Both the position numbers and the translations under genes were made by a program. A model generated the notes under the pieces. The model did no database searches, had not been told where the DNA came from, and was given only the letters and a program-made list of their open reading frames with translations. This document shows, piece by piece, positions 39,121 to 47,184 of a DNA stretch of 54,005 nt; the first letter of the stretch is position 1; each line of letters begins with the position of its first letter. This stretch comes from Acidobacteriota bacterium. Lineage in GTDB: Bacteria > Acidobacteriota > Holophagae > Acanthopleuribacterales > Acanthopleuribacteraceae. The stretch covers positions 1 to 54,005 of the forward strand of contig PDUC01000048.1 in assembly GCA_002747255.1 (NCBI GenBank), in the 5' to 3' direction.

Positions 39121-40305
39121 CTAAAGCCTTGAATAGCGAATATCTAAACTTCGAGCCGATTTATTGTAAAAAGAGAACAGTCGATCCAGGTTGGCGGCTA
39201 AACTTCCCTTTTGAATGAACACAGGTCCTCTCCAATGGGTTGGGACTCGCGAAATATGTTCACCTATGCCGGCAATCGAGCCGGATTCGTGTTCCTTGAT
39301 GGTTTTAAAGGCTATTTTAATTTCTTCAGAGGAAAAGCTTCCAAAGTCGAAAAGCAACAGTGCGTGTTTGGGGTCGCAGCACACCGCGTTTTGCACAAAG
39401 GTTTCGGCCATATCGAAAAAACGGACTCCCGGAAATTGAAAGTAGCGCAATAGCCATAGTGACATATCTGAAAACCAACTGGTGCGCTGCCCTATCAAAA
39501 GGGGAGGTACTTTCTGCACAGGGTCCTTTTCAAAAAAAATGAAACTGAATATATCCTGACCGTTGGACTCATATTGAAATTCGATATGCGCGAACCCAAG
39601 CTGCAGGGCTCTCAGCCAAAGATAATAGGATGCTATCGAGTAGTTGATGTTGTTTTTTATGCGAATATTGGGTTGTGATGCAATGAGTTTAAAACCGTTT
39701 TTGTCGCCTTTTTGAAACGGAACAATGCTGACATGCAAAGACTGCTCGGAGGCATCTAAATAGATTCTGTAGCTTTGCAAAGTTGCCAGTAAACCCAAAA
39801 GACTTTGACTGGAGCAGTGAGTGGAGAAGCCCTCAGGTGTATGCCAGGAAAAGCTGTTGTGGTCACCGGAAAAGCGAACTAAGAGATCGTAGTAGGAGGA
39901 GAAGAATTGATTGAAGTGGCTGATATTGAGAACTTTAGACTCTGAAAAGTGCTGAACGGCGTGGTGACTGTTCATTTTACTCAATAAACTTTCTCCATTG
40001 ACCATTAATAAATCGATACTTTTTGAACTCTCAGAGTACAATCGCAAGGCAAAAGCACCTGGCTGCCAGGCTTCACGATAACAGGACATGTACAAAGTCT
40101 TTCCATCTCCTGTAGAAATAATTTGAATGTTATTTTCAGCGTTGAAGGTGGGAATGAGATGTTTAATGGGCCTTCCTAAATAGGACTCCGGCTCAAAGCC
40201 TGCATAACTTAATAGAGATTCAGATCCCTTTTTGATTTTGTCTTCGCCATCGAGGAAAAGAAAAAAACAACTGTTTTCATTGACACTCTTAAGAGTATGA
40301 ATCAT
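39121..40305 (-). CDS. PAS domain protein with degenerate kinase/receiver-like parts
   Basis: 394 residues. The N-terminus (about 10-80) fits a PAS domain: GSESLLSYAGFEPESYLGRP. The middle (about 130-260) has the length and position of a histidine kinase core, but I see no H box, N box or G box. The C-terminal 120 residues (HALLLFDFGSFSSEEIKIAF, GEHISRVPTHWRGPVFIQKG) follow the beta-alpha order of a response-regulator receiver. An Asp ends one strand but the Lys and Thr/Ser pattern is unclear. It may be a signalling protein that has lost phosphotransfer. The gene stands alone. Confidence 0.6.
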   Translation of the reverse strand: MIHTLKSVNENSCFFLFLDGEDKIKKGSESLLSYAGFEPESYLGRPIKHLIPTFNAENNIQIISTGDGKTLYMSCYREAWQPGAFALRLYSESSKSIDLLMVNGESLLSKMNSHHAVQHFSESKVLNISHFNQFFSSYYDLLVRFSGDHNSFSWHTPEGFSTHCSSQSLLGLLATLQSYRIYLDASEQSLHVSIVPFQKGDKNGFKLIASQPNIRIKNNINYSIASYYLWLRALQLGFAHIEFQYESNGQDIFSFIFFEKDPVQKVPPLLIGQRTSWFSDMSLWLLRYFQFPGVRFFDMAETFVQNAVCCDPKHALLLFDFGSFSSEEIKIAFKTIKEHESGSIAGIGEHISRVPTHWRGPVFIQKGSLAANLDRLFSFYNKSARSLDIRYSRL

Positions 40306-41084
40306 GTTTTACAGGCTCCTGTTCATGCTAGATTTTGTAAGATGGTTCCATCGAACAGTATCAAGGCTATAGTAACGGAAAAAAAAGATGAACCCAACTT
40401 GTTATTTTCCTCTTCAAGTGTTATATTGAGCATATACTCACTTTGAGTGGTGCCGAGCGGTGAAAGTGATGGCAACAGAAGGTGAAGCATCGAGACTGCG
40501 TGTTGACATGAAGAGACGCTGTGTCATCGATAAAGGGCAAATCCTGGAGAAGCATGAAAAGGAAACGGCGGTTACGACGGCCGTGTTTGGGTTACTTTCA
40601 CAAGTCGGGTACTTCACAAGGTAGCAGTGTTGCATCTTGAGCTGAACAATCTCTGGATGTAGGGCATTAAATGCCGCTCGACAAGAGCGGGTCACAAATT
40701 GAAACGGCGGAGCACATAGCTTGCCGGGTTCGCATTGTGGACGAGCTTGATCCTTTTATCATTCCTTGATTGAACCATTGCCTTTCAGTAAGGAAAAGGC
40801 TCCCCGCCAATGTCATAAGTAGGGGGAATCCACCGGGTTCCCCTTCCTTATTCAAAGAGTAAAATCCACTCATCTCTGGTTCAGAGCCTGGAATCACTGT
40901 CTTTCCGTTTGAAATCAGCCTGTGACGCGTTTGGTTCTATATTGCCGCATCAACTGCAAGCAGCCAGGATTTTTTACTTCAAGACCTTTCTTCAGTCTGT
41001 TTTTTTAAAATCCCATAGAAGGTAAATTTGGGTATGGATTAAAAACCGATCTGGTAAATCAGTATCCAAAGTTTTGTTATGCAC
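40306..41084. other. gene-poor segment with decayed coding scraps
   Basis: About 780 bases without a credible gene. The plus strand reads EWCRAVKVMATEGEASRLR and then EKETAVTTAVFGLLSQVGYF before a stop at about 40622-40624. A second scrap, PLDKSGSQIETAEHIACRVR then IVDELDPFIIP, ends at about 40770. They look like pieces of one decayed gene that I cannot name. Minus-strand ORFs in the same place (40438-40695, 40667-40897) are rich in Ser, Cys and Met and look like shadows. Confidence 0.4.
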
Positions 41085-41120
41085 AAAAAAAAGAACTCCT
41101 TGGAAGGGAGTTCTTTTTTT
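41085..41120 (-). terminator. bidirectional rho-independent terminator
   Basis: An 11-bp perfect stem (AAAAGAACTCC at 41089-41099 with GGAGTTCTTTT at 41107-41117) has a 7-base loop and U-runs on both strands (eight T on plus, eight A on plus before it). It can end transcription from the deaminase side on the minus strand and from any plus-strand transcript. Confidence 0.9.
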
Positions 41121-41164
41121 TCAATTAATCCTCTGGCTCAGAGGATAAAAGTGTACGAACACTT

Positions 41165-41242
41165 TTACGAGCAGGAAGTGCGATCAGCCGGCACTCCACC
41201 GCGACAAGTCACAAATTGTGGTTTATCATCTGGCGGTGTTAT
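41165..41242 (-). CDS. possible 25-codon mini-ORF with non-standard start
   Basis: Inside the hairpin chain, AAGGAGGGG is followed 2 bases later by ATA (41240-41242) and an open frame of 25 codons ending TCRGGVPADRTSCS and TAA. The Shine-Dalgarno match is among the strongest in the window. The spacing is short and ATA is a rare, weak start, so an ATG mutated to ATA (dead gene) is also possible. The Shine-Dalgarno CCCTC/GAGGG pairing with 41286-41290 would hide it in the folded RNA. The two Cys near the end suggest a disulfide or a modified peptide, but nothing proves translation. Confidence 0.25.
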   Translation of the reverse strand: MTPPDDKPQFVTCRGGVPADRTSCS

Positions 41243-41290
41243 GGCCCCTCCTTAGAGACTGAATTCTGAATACAATCTCGTTTCAGAGGG

Positions 41291-42241
41291 CTATTTTGTC
41301 AAGTATTTTTTAAATATTTTTAGTGAAAGCCGTCTTGCGCGTTCTACCCCCTCTTTTCCAAGCAGTTTTTCAGCTAGTTGGTATTCGTTGATCAAGGTGG
41401 TTTGAAAGTAAAAAGGGTCATCGGTGTTGATGGTAAAGGGAATGTGCCAGTCGTGGAATTGAATAATGGGGTGTTCCTCAATTTTCTTACAGACACCTGT
41501 TTTCAGGTTACTGGATAAACTGAGGTCCATAACAATCTGCTTTTCCTGTATAGCCTTGAGTAGTTCAGGACTTTTAACCGTGTTGAGACCGTGAGCGATT
41601 CGCACCAGGTCTGTTTCGCGCAGAAGCAGAGCCGTGTTTTCAGGTGGATCGACTTCACCGGAGTGAGCGACACAGAACAGACCGTTTTTTTGAGCCTTTT
41701 CAAAGAGAAAGAGAAAAGGCTCCATGGTGATATGGGGGTTACCTCCGCCAATACTGAACCCGGCAAGAGCGGAAGGTGGTTGGCTTAAAACCGCATTGAG
41801 TGTTCTCTCCATAAAAGCAACGCCCAGGTTGAGAACGGTATCGAGTATCAATCTCACCTTCATGTTGGGAAACTGCCTGAGTCCCGCCTCGATACCTGAA
41901 TGAATGTCATGGAGAGAAAGACCCAAAAGTTGAAATGCAACTCCAGGTGAATAAATGATATCAGCCGCCACCGTGTTTTGTCTTTGAAGTTCGGAAAGAA
42001 GATCTTCTGTAACCATTTGATAGTCGCGGGAAGACTGGAGTAAGCGATAACCAAGTTTGAACTGTTCGAGAAACTCAGGAAAGCTTTTCGTGTTGAGTTT
42101 TTCCGTCAAAGCACGGGTGCACAGTCCTTTCCAGGGGTGAGACTTCTGTTTATTGGCCAACTCCAGGGCTCTTTTCAAGGAAAAAGAACCTTCGAGGTGC
42201 ACATGTAGCTCAGCTTTGGGGAGGTTCATCCAAGGGGTCAA
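41291..42241 (-). CDS. adenosine deaminase-family protein
   Basis: 316 residues, amidohydrolase. LPKAELHVHLEGSFSLKRAL has the metal-binding HxH and the family start; FCVAHSGEVDPPENT holds the His and catalytic Glu region; RIAHGLNTV carries the zinc His; FTINTDDPFYFQTTL carries the active Asp pair. Members deaminate adenosine or, in some lineages, aminodeoxyfutalosine for menaquinone synthesis, or adenine. Which one cannot be told from this. The TTG start at 42241 overlaps the upstream stop and follows AAGGAAG; an ATG lies at 42229. Slightly short (usually 330-350). Confidence 0.85.
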   Translation of the reverse strand: MTPWMNLPKAELHVHLEGSFSLKRALELANKQKSHPWKGLCTRALTEKLNTKSFPEFLEQFKLGYRLLQSSRDYQMVTEDLLSELQRQNTVAADIIYSPGVAFQLLGLSLHDIHSGIEAGLRQFPNMKVRLILDTVLNLGVAFMERTLNAVLSQPPSALAGFSIGGGNPHITMEPFLFLFEKAQKNGLFCVAHSGEVDPPENTALLLRETDLVRIAHGLNTVKSPELLKAIQEKQIVMDLSLSSNLKTGVCKKIEEHPIIQFHDWHIPFTINTDDPFYFQTTLINEYQLAEKLLGKEGVERARRLSLKIFKKYLTK

Positions 42242-42906
42242 ATTAACTTCCTTTTAAGCGAGCTTGTCATTTTCCCTGTAACAAGGAGTTGAAGATCTTT
42301 TGTGTTTTGGCAAGGGAGAACGAAAACGCGGCCTTTTTGTTTGAAGACCAATCCCTTAATGGTGTCGTAAAAAAGAAAAAGAGCGGGTTCGGTTTGATCG
42401 GTATGGGTTGATATCGTGCGGCAGCTCGCTTTTTCCAACAGCCCTTTTGGAAGTAAAACCAGATGTTCCGCTTTGATAAGAAGCGGGGCTTTCAATTCAT
42501 CCAGGGGAGAACAGTTTTTCAGTTGCGAAGCATGGCGATGAGCCCGTTTAATGGCGTCCAGTGGTATTTTCTTACCCCTGTAGTTTGCAGACAAAATGAA
42601 ACCGTGAATAAAATGAATATCCAGGTGCCACTCTGCTTTTTTATGCTGCGCCGGTGTTTTTTGCCATTCAACCACATATTTAAGTTGTGCTTTTCTGACG
42701 AGATGTCTCGAGGTGAGTCCACGAATTTGACGGCATACTTTCAGAAAGGAGAGTGGTACTGATAAAAAACGCTTACTATTCGGCTTACCTTCATGGCTGA
42801 CATGCGTCTTTTCAAGTGTCGTGAATTGAAAGGAGCTGCAGCTACAGGCCAGTCGCTCAATTCCCTCATCCCATATCCATTGGTAGTTTTGATTGATTGA
42901 TTTCAT
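42238..42906 (-). CDS. unrecognised 222-aa protein coupled to TldD
   Basis: Start at the ATG at 42906, one base after the tldD stop. Mixed alpha-beta, basic, no membrane segment. It contains ERLACSCSSFQFTTLEKTHV near the N-terminus and RKAQLKYVVEWQKTPAQ in the middle. I do not recognise it. By position and coupling it could be a degenerate TldE (PmbA)-like partner of TldD, since TldE is the non-catalytic half of that protease. No clear TldE motifs are seen, so this is inference from context only. Confidence 0.65.
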   Translation of the reverse strand: MKSINQNYQWIWDEGIERLACSCSSFQFTTLEKTHVSHEGKPNSKRFLSVPLSFLKVCRQIRGLTSRHLVRKAQLKYVVEWQKTPAQHKKAEWHLDIHFIHGFILSANYRGKKIPLDAIKRAHRHASQLKNCSPLDELKAPLLIKAEHLVLLPKGLLEKASCRTISTHTDQTEPALFLFYDTIKGLVFKQKGRVFVLPCQNTKDLQLLVTGKMTSSLKRKLI

Positions 42907-42907
42907 C

Positions 42908-44020
42908 TTACCCACTTCTCTGAAAGCAATTATCAACTAAAAGAGAAGGGGAAATCAAGCTCATGGGAATTCCCTGCCCGTCTTTAAAGCACCAGTGGAG
43001 CATGGGATCCAGTTGTAAGTCATGACCAACGGCTTGAATGGCTTTCAGAAAGTCGACACTGTGATATTCCAGCTTCAAGCTTTTAAAGAAGCCAACCGGT
43101 TCTCCGTTTCTAATTCTGAAAACAGGACCCGTATGGACCGCAATATACTGGGTGCCCGGAAGCCATTTTCCCTGATTGATCCAGGCAACATAATATTGAT
43201 CGGGCAAGAAGCGCAGCCAGTCTTTTGGATCAGCACTTCCCTTTTTTATGACAAAGTTGGTTGCTCTGATTAATGGCAGGCTTTTAAAAGAGCCCCTTCT
43301 CCAAACCCCTTTCTTTGAATCCAGATCCCCAACAAGACAGCCTCGGTGAATTAACGTGGTTTCTGTGGCGGGCTGTCCTGTGTCATCGTATTTCATGGAA
43401 CCAGCCAGGCCTGGCATTTCCGGGTGATCCATAACGGTGAGTTCATCGGTGCAAAAACGGCTGCCTATGTTGGGCAGCAAAGGACTGTCCCGCAAGTACT
43501 CGTGTTCCAGCGCATGACCGACAGCCTCGTGTAAAAGGGTGGAGCAATAGGGTGAAAAGTGGACGGGGTAGTTTTTGAACTCCGAACAAGCGGGTAAATC
43601 GACAGACCAGTTTTCCCAAAGACCGGTTCTGTACTGAAGAGCTCTGCCGGGAGATCCGCTGAAGGTGATATCCCAAAAGTCACTGCCTCTGAAAGAGCCC
43701 CAGATGGTTTCAAGCCGAGTGCGTTCTGTGTTGAGACTGGTCCAGCGCTCTCGAATCAAGCTGTGACCGGTCAATTGACCGGTCAGACCTTTAAACTCAT
43801 TGCATACTTGTTTGAGAAGAGAGAGTAGCTTCTCATTGGCTGCATGCCATGGATCGGGTATTTTACGTCCGGTATTTTTTTGAAACACCTTTTTCCCTTT
43901 GGAGCGATAAAGGGAGCTTCCTGCTCGGAACTCTTGTAAGGTACTGTATTTTTGCGGAGACCCGGATATGCGGCAGAGTGATTGATTTTCATAAAACGTA
44001 TGATCTGGAATGCTGCTCAT
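42908..44020 (-). CDS. tldD: TldD-type metalloprotease
   Basis: 370 residues. STLLHEAVGHALEHEYLRDS contains the HExxxH zinc motif of TldD, and the later GLAGSMKYDDTGQPATETTL and GCLVGDLDSKKG fit the TldD fold. TldD with TldE forms a heterodimeric protease that removes leader peptides from modified peptides and degrades unfolded peptides. TldD of Escherichia coli is about 480 residues, so this is short, mainly at the N-terminus. It is oriented away from tmk, and its start lies 34 bases from the tmk start. Confidence 0.8.
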   Translation of the reverse strand: MSSIPDHTFYENQSLCRISGSPQKYSTLQEFRAGSSLYRSKGKKVFQKNTGRKIPDPWHAANEKLLSLLKQVCNEFKGLTGQLTGHSLIRERWTSLNTERTRLETIWGSFRGSDFWDITFSGSPGRALQYRTGLWENWSVDLPACSEFKNYPVHFSPYCSTLLHEAVGHALEHEYLRDSPLLPNIGSRFCTDELTVMDHPEMPGLAGSMKYDDTGQPATETTLIHRGCLVGDLDSKKGVWRRGSFKSLPLIRATNFVIKKGSADPKDWLRFLPDQYYVAWINQGKWLPGTQYIAVHTGPVFRIRNGEPVGFFKSLKLEYHSVDFLKAIQAVGHDLQLDPMLHWCFKDGQGIPMSLISPSLLVDNCFQRSG

Positions 44021-44054
44021 TTATTCTTTTACTGCCTCGTGCTAAAATGAACCG

Positions 44055-44690
44055 ATGAACGGTAGAGGAAAGTTTATCACATTTGAAGGCGTAGAAGGGT
44101 CTGGCAAGAGCACTCAAATTAACTTGTGTTCACAGTTTCTTATGGAAAAAGGCATTCCATTTATCAAGACAAGACAGCCAGGCGATACCGTGATCGGCAG
44201 AAAGTTGCGAGCCATTTTGCTGGATCCGGACAACACGCACATGGATCCGCTTTGCGAGGCCCATCTCTACATGGCGGATCGCGCTCAACACCTTGCTGAA
44301 CTCATTGTGCCCTCTATTGAAAAAGGACTATGGGTTCTGTGCGACCGTTACCACGATTCCACATTGGCGTATCAGGGATATGCCCGAGGCATGAGCAGTT
44401 TATCCTATGAAGGGTTTCTGAAGCCAGATCGCACCTTTTTACTGGTTATGGATCCGCTTGTGGGTTTAACCCGGGCGCGCATGCGGAATGAAGAGCTGAA
44501 TTTGGCCAAAGAGGCTCGTTTTGAAAATGAGGAACTGGAATTTCATCAAAGGGTGCAACAGGGTTTTATGGAGCTGGCCCAACTGGAACCACAGAGAATT
44601 GCTAAAATAGACGCTCAGGGAGAACCCGAAACTGTTTTTTCCAGAATTCGGCACCTGCTCTTGGCAGATATGGAGCAAGACCGTGTTTGA
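44055..44690 (+). CDS. tmk: thymidylate kinase
   Basis: 211 residues. KFITFEGVEGSGKSTQINL is the P-loop, and LWVLCDRYHDSTLAYQGYARG is the DRY motif region. The usual TREPGGT loop reads TRQPGDT, with the conserved Glu and a Gly replaced. The lid holds RARMRNEELNLAKEARFE. It phosphorylates dTMP to dTDP. Its end overlaps the holB start by 8 bases. No clear ribosome binding site before 44055, so the message may be leaderless or start slightly upstream (ATG at 44046 is not in frame-preferred context). Confidence 0.92.
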   Translation: MNGRGKFITFEGVEGSGKSTQINLCSQFLMEKGIPFIKTRQPGDTVIGRKLRAILLDPDNTHMDPLCEAHLYMADRAQHLAELIVPSIEKGLWVLCDRYHDSTLAYQGYARGMSSLSYEGFLKPDRTFLLVMDPLVGLTRARMRNEELNLAKEARFENEELEFHQRVQQGFMELAQLEPQRIAKIDAQGEPETVFSRIRHLLLADMEQDRV

Positions 44691-45711
44691 ATCTGTCCAC
44701 GGTCACGGACCCATTCTCAGTATGTTGCGGAACATGCATCAGAAAGAGGCTATTCCCAATGCGCTCTGCTTCCACGGTGTTGACGGTATCGGGAAGAGAA
44801 AAGTGGCACGGGAACTGGCTCAGGCCAAGCTATGTCAAACTCAAAATGCGTGCGGTACATGCGGGCCTTGTAAAAAGTTCCTCAGCGGCCTTGATCCTGA
44901 AGGAAAAACCATGCACCCCGATTACAAGGAGATAGAGCCGGATGGACCGGCTATCAAGGTGGGTCCGATCAGGGAAATTTCCGAAAATCTTCACTACAAA
45001 CCCTTTGAAGCGAGTTGCCGGATTTTCTTGATTGATCAGGCCGAGACCATGAACGAGGGTGCGGCTAACGCGTTTCTCAAGTCTCTGGAGGAACCGCCCG
45101 CATACGTTTACTTTTTCCTGATTGCTTCCGATCTCGATAAATTGCTGCCGACCATTCGTTCGCGATGCCAAAAAATAGCCTTTCAACCTCTGACCGTTCA
45201 CGATAAAGAGCAAATTCTCATGCAATCCTTTCAGATTGAGCCCGTCATGGCATCTAAATTGGCTCGGATCAGTTATCGTCGTCTGGAGACAGACACAGAA
45301 GCCTGGGACCTCTTCCATGAACATGTCAATCGCATCCTGTCCTATTTCAGAGCCATTGTATCCAGCGGCGTTGCAATGAGCCATTTTTCCGATATCATCA
45401 GGGCAAAAAGAGATTTATACGTTTTCTACGACCACTTTATGGCCTGTTTGAGAGAAGCCTTGATGCGGTCGAAAGGTCTGCCGGGCAACCCCCTCTTTCA
45501 TGAATGGGACACTTTGTTTGTGGAAATAACAGGGAAAGTACGAAGCGAAGACTGGATTCAAGCCATGGATTCGTTTTTGTATTTCATGCGTCACAAAAGG
45601 AGAAACCTCAACCCCGACTTGTGGTTCAATCAATTCAGTGTCAATGAACTGGGTCAATATCGCAAGTCTGAATCGGTTCATCGGCGATGGCTGCAAAAAA
45701 AGTCGGTCTAG
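44683..45711 (+). CDS. holB: DNA polymerase III delta-prime subunit
   Basis: 342 residues from a GTG start at 44683. FHGVDGIGKRKVARELAQ is the P-loop-like motif, CQTQNACGTCGPCKKF is the zinc module and EEPPAYVYFFLIASDLDKLLP and RSRCQKIAFQPL hold sensor motifs. It is part of the clamp loader together with DnaX and HolA. Adjacent tmk-holB is common in bacteria. The P-loop Lys is followed by Arg instead of Ser/Thr, as in many delta-prime subunits that do not hydrolyse ATP. Confidence 0.93.
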   Translation: MFESVHGHGPILSMLRNMHQKEAIPNALCFHGVDGIGKRKVARELAQAKLCQTQNACGTCGPCKKFLSGLDPEGKTMHPDYKEIEPDGPAIKVGPIREISENLHYKPFEASCRIFLIDQAETMNEGAANAFLKSLEEPPAYVYFFLIASDLDKLLPTIRSRCQKIAFQPLTVHDKEQILMQSFQIEPVMASKLARISYRRLETDTEAWDLFHEHVNRILSYFRAIVSSGVAMSHFSDIIRAKRDLYVFYDHFMACLREALMRSKGLPGNPLFHEWDTLFVEITGKVRSEDWIQAMDSFLYFMRHKRRNLNPDLWFNQFSVNELGQYRKSESVHRRWLQKKSV

Positions 45712-45761
45712 CTCAGGCAGGCGAACAACCGGATGGTGGTTTTTTTAGCAAATCAACTGAA

Positions 45762-45786
45762 CTGACCAAGTAGAATCAGATATAAT
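45762..45786 (+). promoter_or_regulatory. weak candidate promoter for pyrH
   Basis: A perfect TATAAT lies at 45781-45786, 25 bases before the pyrH TTG. No good -35 hexamer sits at the right distance (CTGACC at 45762 gives only 13 bases of spacer), so it is listed with low confidence. Confidence 0.35.
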
Positions 45787-45810
45787 GGAAGAAAATAAGG
45801 AGAGCAAGCG

Positions 45811-46518
45811 TTGTCATATAAAAAAGTTCTTTTAAAGTTATCCGGTGAAGCCTTGATGGGAAGCAAACCATACGGTATTGATCCAGACGTGACCGCGTCC
45901 CTGGCTCAAGAGATTAAAGAGGTACACTCTCTGGGAACCCAAATCGCCATTGTCGTAGGTGGCGGCAATATTTACAGAGGCATGGCAGGTGCCGCCGCCG
46001 GCATGGATCGCGGAACCGGTGATTACATGGGTATGCTGGCAACTGTGATGAACAGCCTGGCATTGCAAGATGCCATAGAGAAAGTCGGCATACAAACGCG
46101 TGTTCTCTCCGCTATTACCATGAGACAGGTAGCTGAACCGTTCATCCCGAGGAAGGCCATTCGCCATTTAGAGAAAGGTCGAATAGTCATTTTCGGCGCG
46201 GGTACAGGCAACCCGTTTTTTACGACCGATACCGCGGCAGCCTTGCGAGCTGTTGAAATAGGGGCGGATGTCATTATGAAGGCCACCAAAGTCGATGGCG
46301 TTTACACTGCCGATCCCGTGAAAGACCCTTCCGCCAGAAAGTTAAATCAAATATCCTACATGGACGTGTTGGAAAAAGGACTGAGGGTCATGGATGCCAC
46401 CGCTGTGTCTCTGTGCCTGGAAAACAAAATGCCGCTGCTTGTGTTCAACATGACCGTAAAAGGGAATATTTACAAAGCCATATCAGGTGAAACCATTGGA
46501 ACAATTGTAAAGGAGTAA
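45811..46518 (+). CDS. pyrH: uridylate kinase
   Basis: 235 residues from a TTG at 45811 after [69 protein letters not shown] and [19 protein letters not shown] are the amino-acid-kinase motifs of PyrH. It converts UMP to UDP. It is followed by frr, as in most bacteria; here rpsB and tsf are not adjacent. Confidence 0.97.
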   Translation: MSYKKVLLKLSGEALMGSKPYGIDPDVTASLAQEIKEVHSLGTQIAIVVGGGNIYRGMAGAAAGMDRGTGDYMGMLATVMNSLALQDAIEKVGIQTRVLSAITMRQVAEPFIPRKAIRHLEKGRIVIFGAGTGNPFFTTDTAAALRAVEIGADVIMKATKVDGVYTADPVKDPSARKLNQISYMDVLEKGLRVMDATAVSLCLENKMPLLVFNMTVKGNIYKAISGETIGTIVKE

Positions 46519-46521
46519 ACT

Positions 46522-47079
46522 ATGCTAAAAGAAATATACAGTGAAACCGGGAAAAAAATGGATGCCTCCATCAGCCGTCTAAAGAAAGACCTGTCAGGAG
46601 TTCGAACAGGAAGAGCCTCTCTATCGATTTTCGATGGTGTGATGGTGGAATACTACGGTACACCCACACCACTCAATCAGGTAGCGGGTCTTACCAGTCC
46701 CGAAGCCAACCTGATTGTCATTCAACCCTGGGAAGCCAGCACCATTCCCCATATTGAAAAAGCGATTTTGGCTGCGAACATCGGGCTCACGCCATCCAGT
46801 GACGGTGCCGTTATTCGCATCACCGTTCCTCAGCTAACTGAAGAAAGGCGCAAAGAGTATGTCAAGCTCTCCCATAAGCACGGTGAAGCGTGTAAAACAT
46901 CTATTCGCAATATTCGAAGAGACTCCAATGATCAATTGAAGAAAATCGAAAAAAGCAAAGATATTTCACAGGATGAAATGCACACAGGGTTTGACGAAGT
47001 TCAAAAGATAACAGACGGTAAGATTAAAATCGTCGATGAACTGGTAGCCGTTAAAGAAAAAGACATCATGACCATCTAG
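46522..47079 (+). CDS. frr: ribosome recycling factor
   Basis: 185 residues. LSGVRTGRASLSIFDGVMVEYYGT, the ATSPLNQV-like loop (PTPLNQVAGL) and the C-terminal helix ending DISQDEMHTGFDEVQKITDG are RRF signatures. With EF-G it splits ribosomes after termination. It begins 3 bases after pyrH stops. Confidence 0.97.
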   Translation: MLKEIYSETGKKMDASISRLKKDLSGVRTGRASLSIFDGVMVEYYGTPTPLNQVAGLTSPEANLIVIQPWEASTIPHIEKAILAANIGLTPSSDGAVIRITVPQLTEERRKEYVKLSHKHGEACKTSIRNIRRDSNDQLKKIEKSKDISQDEMHTGFDEVQKITDGKIKIVDELVAVKEKDIMTI

Positions 47080-47118
47080 GGAAGCGCTTCCTTTTGGTTC
47101 TGGCCGTTTATGGACTTG

Positions 47119-47162
47119 ACCCTCAGTTCAGAAAAACGCCTTTTTTGGATTGAGGGTTTTTT
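47119..47162 (+). terminator. terminator after frr
   Basis: ACCCTCA (47119-47125) pairs with TGAGGGT (47151-47157) across a 25-base AT-containing loop, and TTTTTT follows. The T-rich tail on the plus strand fits the end of the pyrH-frr message. Confidence 0.75.
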
Positions 47163-47184
47163 GCTTGATTAAAAAGGAGCTAAC

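Larger units (their letters stand above)
41085..41290 (-). ncRNA. candidate structured RNA: chain of perfect hairpins ending in a terminator
   Basis: This gap starts right after the stop of the deaminase gene (41291) and is almost all hairpins. Stems (plus coordinates): CCCTC 41246-41250 with GAGGG 41286-41290, enclosing GAGACTG 41255-41261 with CAATCTC 41273-41279. CACCGC 41197-41202 pairs with GCGGTG 41233-41238, enclosing a small CACA/TGTG hairpin (41210-41220). AGTGC/GCACT lies at 41177-41195. AAAAGTGT/ACACTTTT at 41147-41166 and ATCCTCTG/CAGAGGAT at 41128-41146 follow. The last is a rho-independent terminator (41085-41120). Read on the minus strand, the terminator comes last, as in a small RNA or long structured 3' UTR. 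I do not recognise the class. Confidence 0.5.

Noticed and set aside
40438-40897. two minus-strand ORFs of 85 and 76 aa
   Set aside because: Unusual composition; the plus strand gives the more protein-like scraps.
41085-41290. Known RNAs such as tmRNA, 6S or SRP RNA
   Set aside because: No tRNA-like ends, no long central bulge pattern and no SRP GNAR tetraloop domain could be seen.
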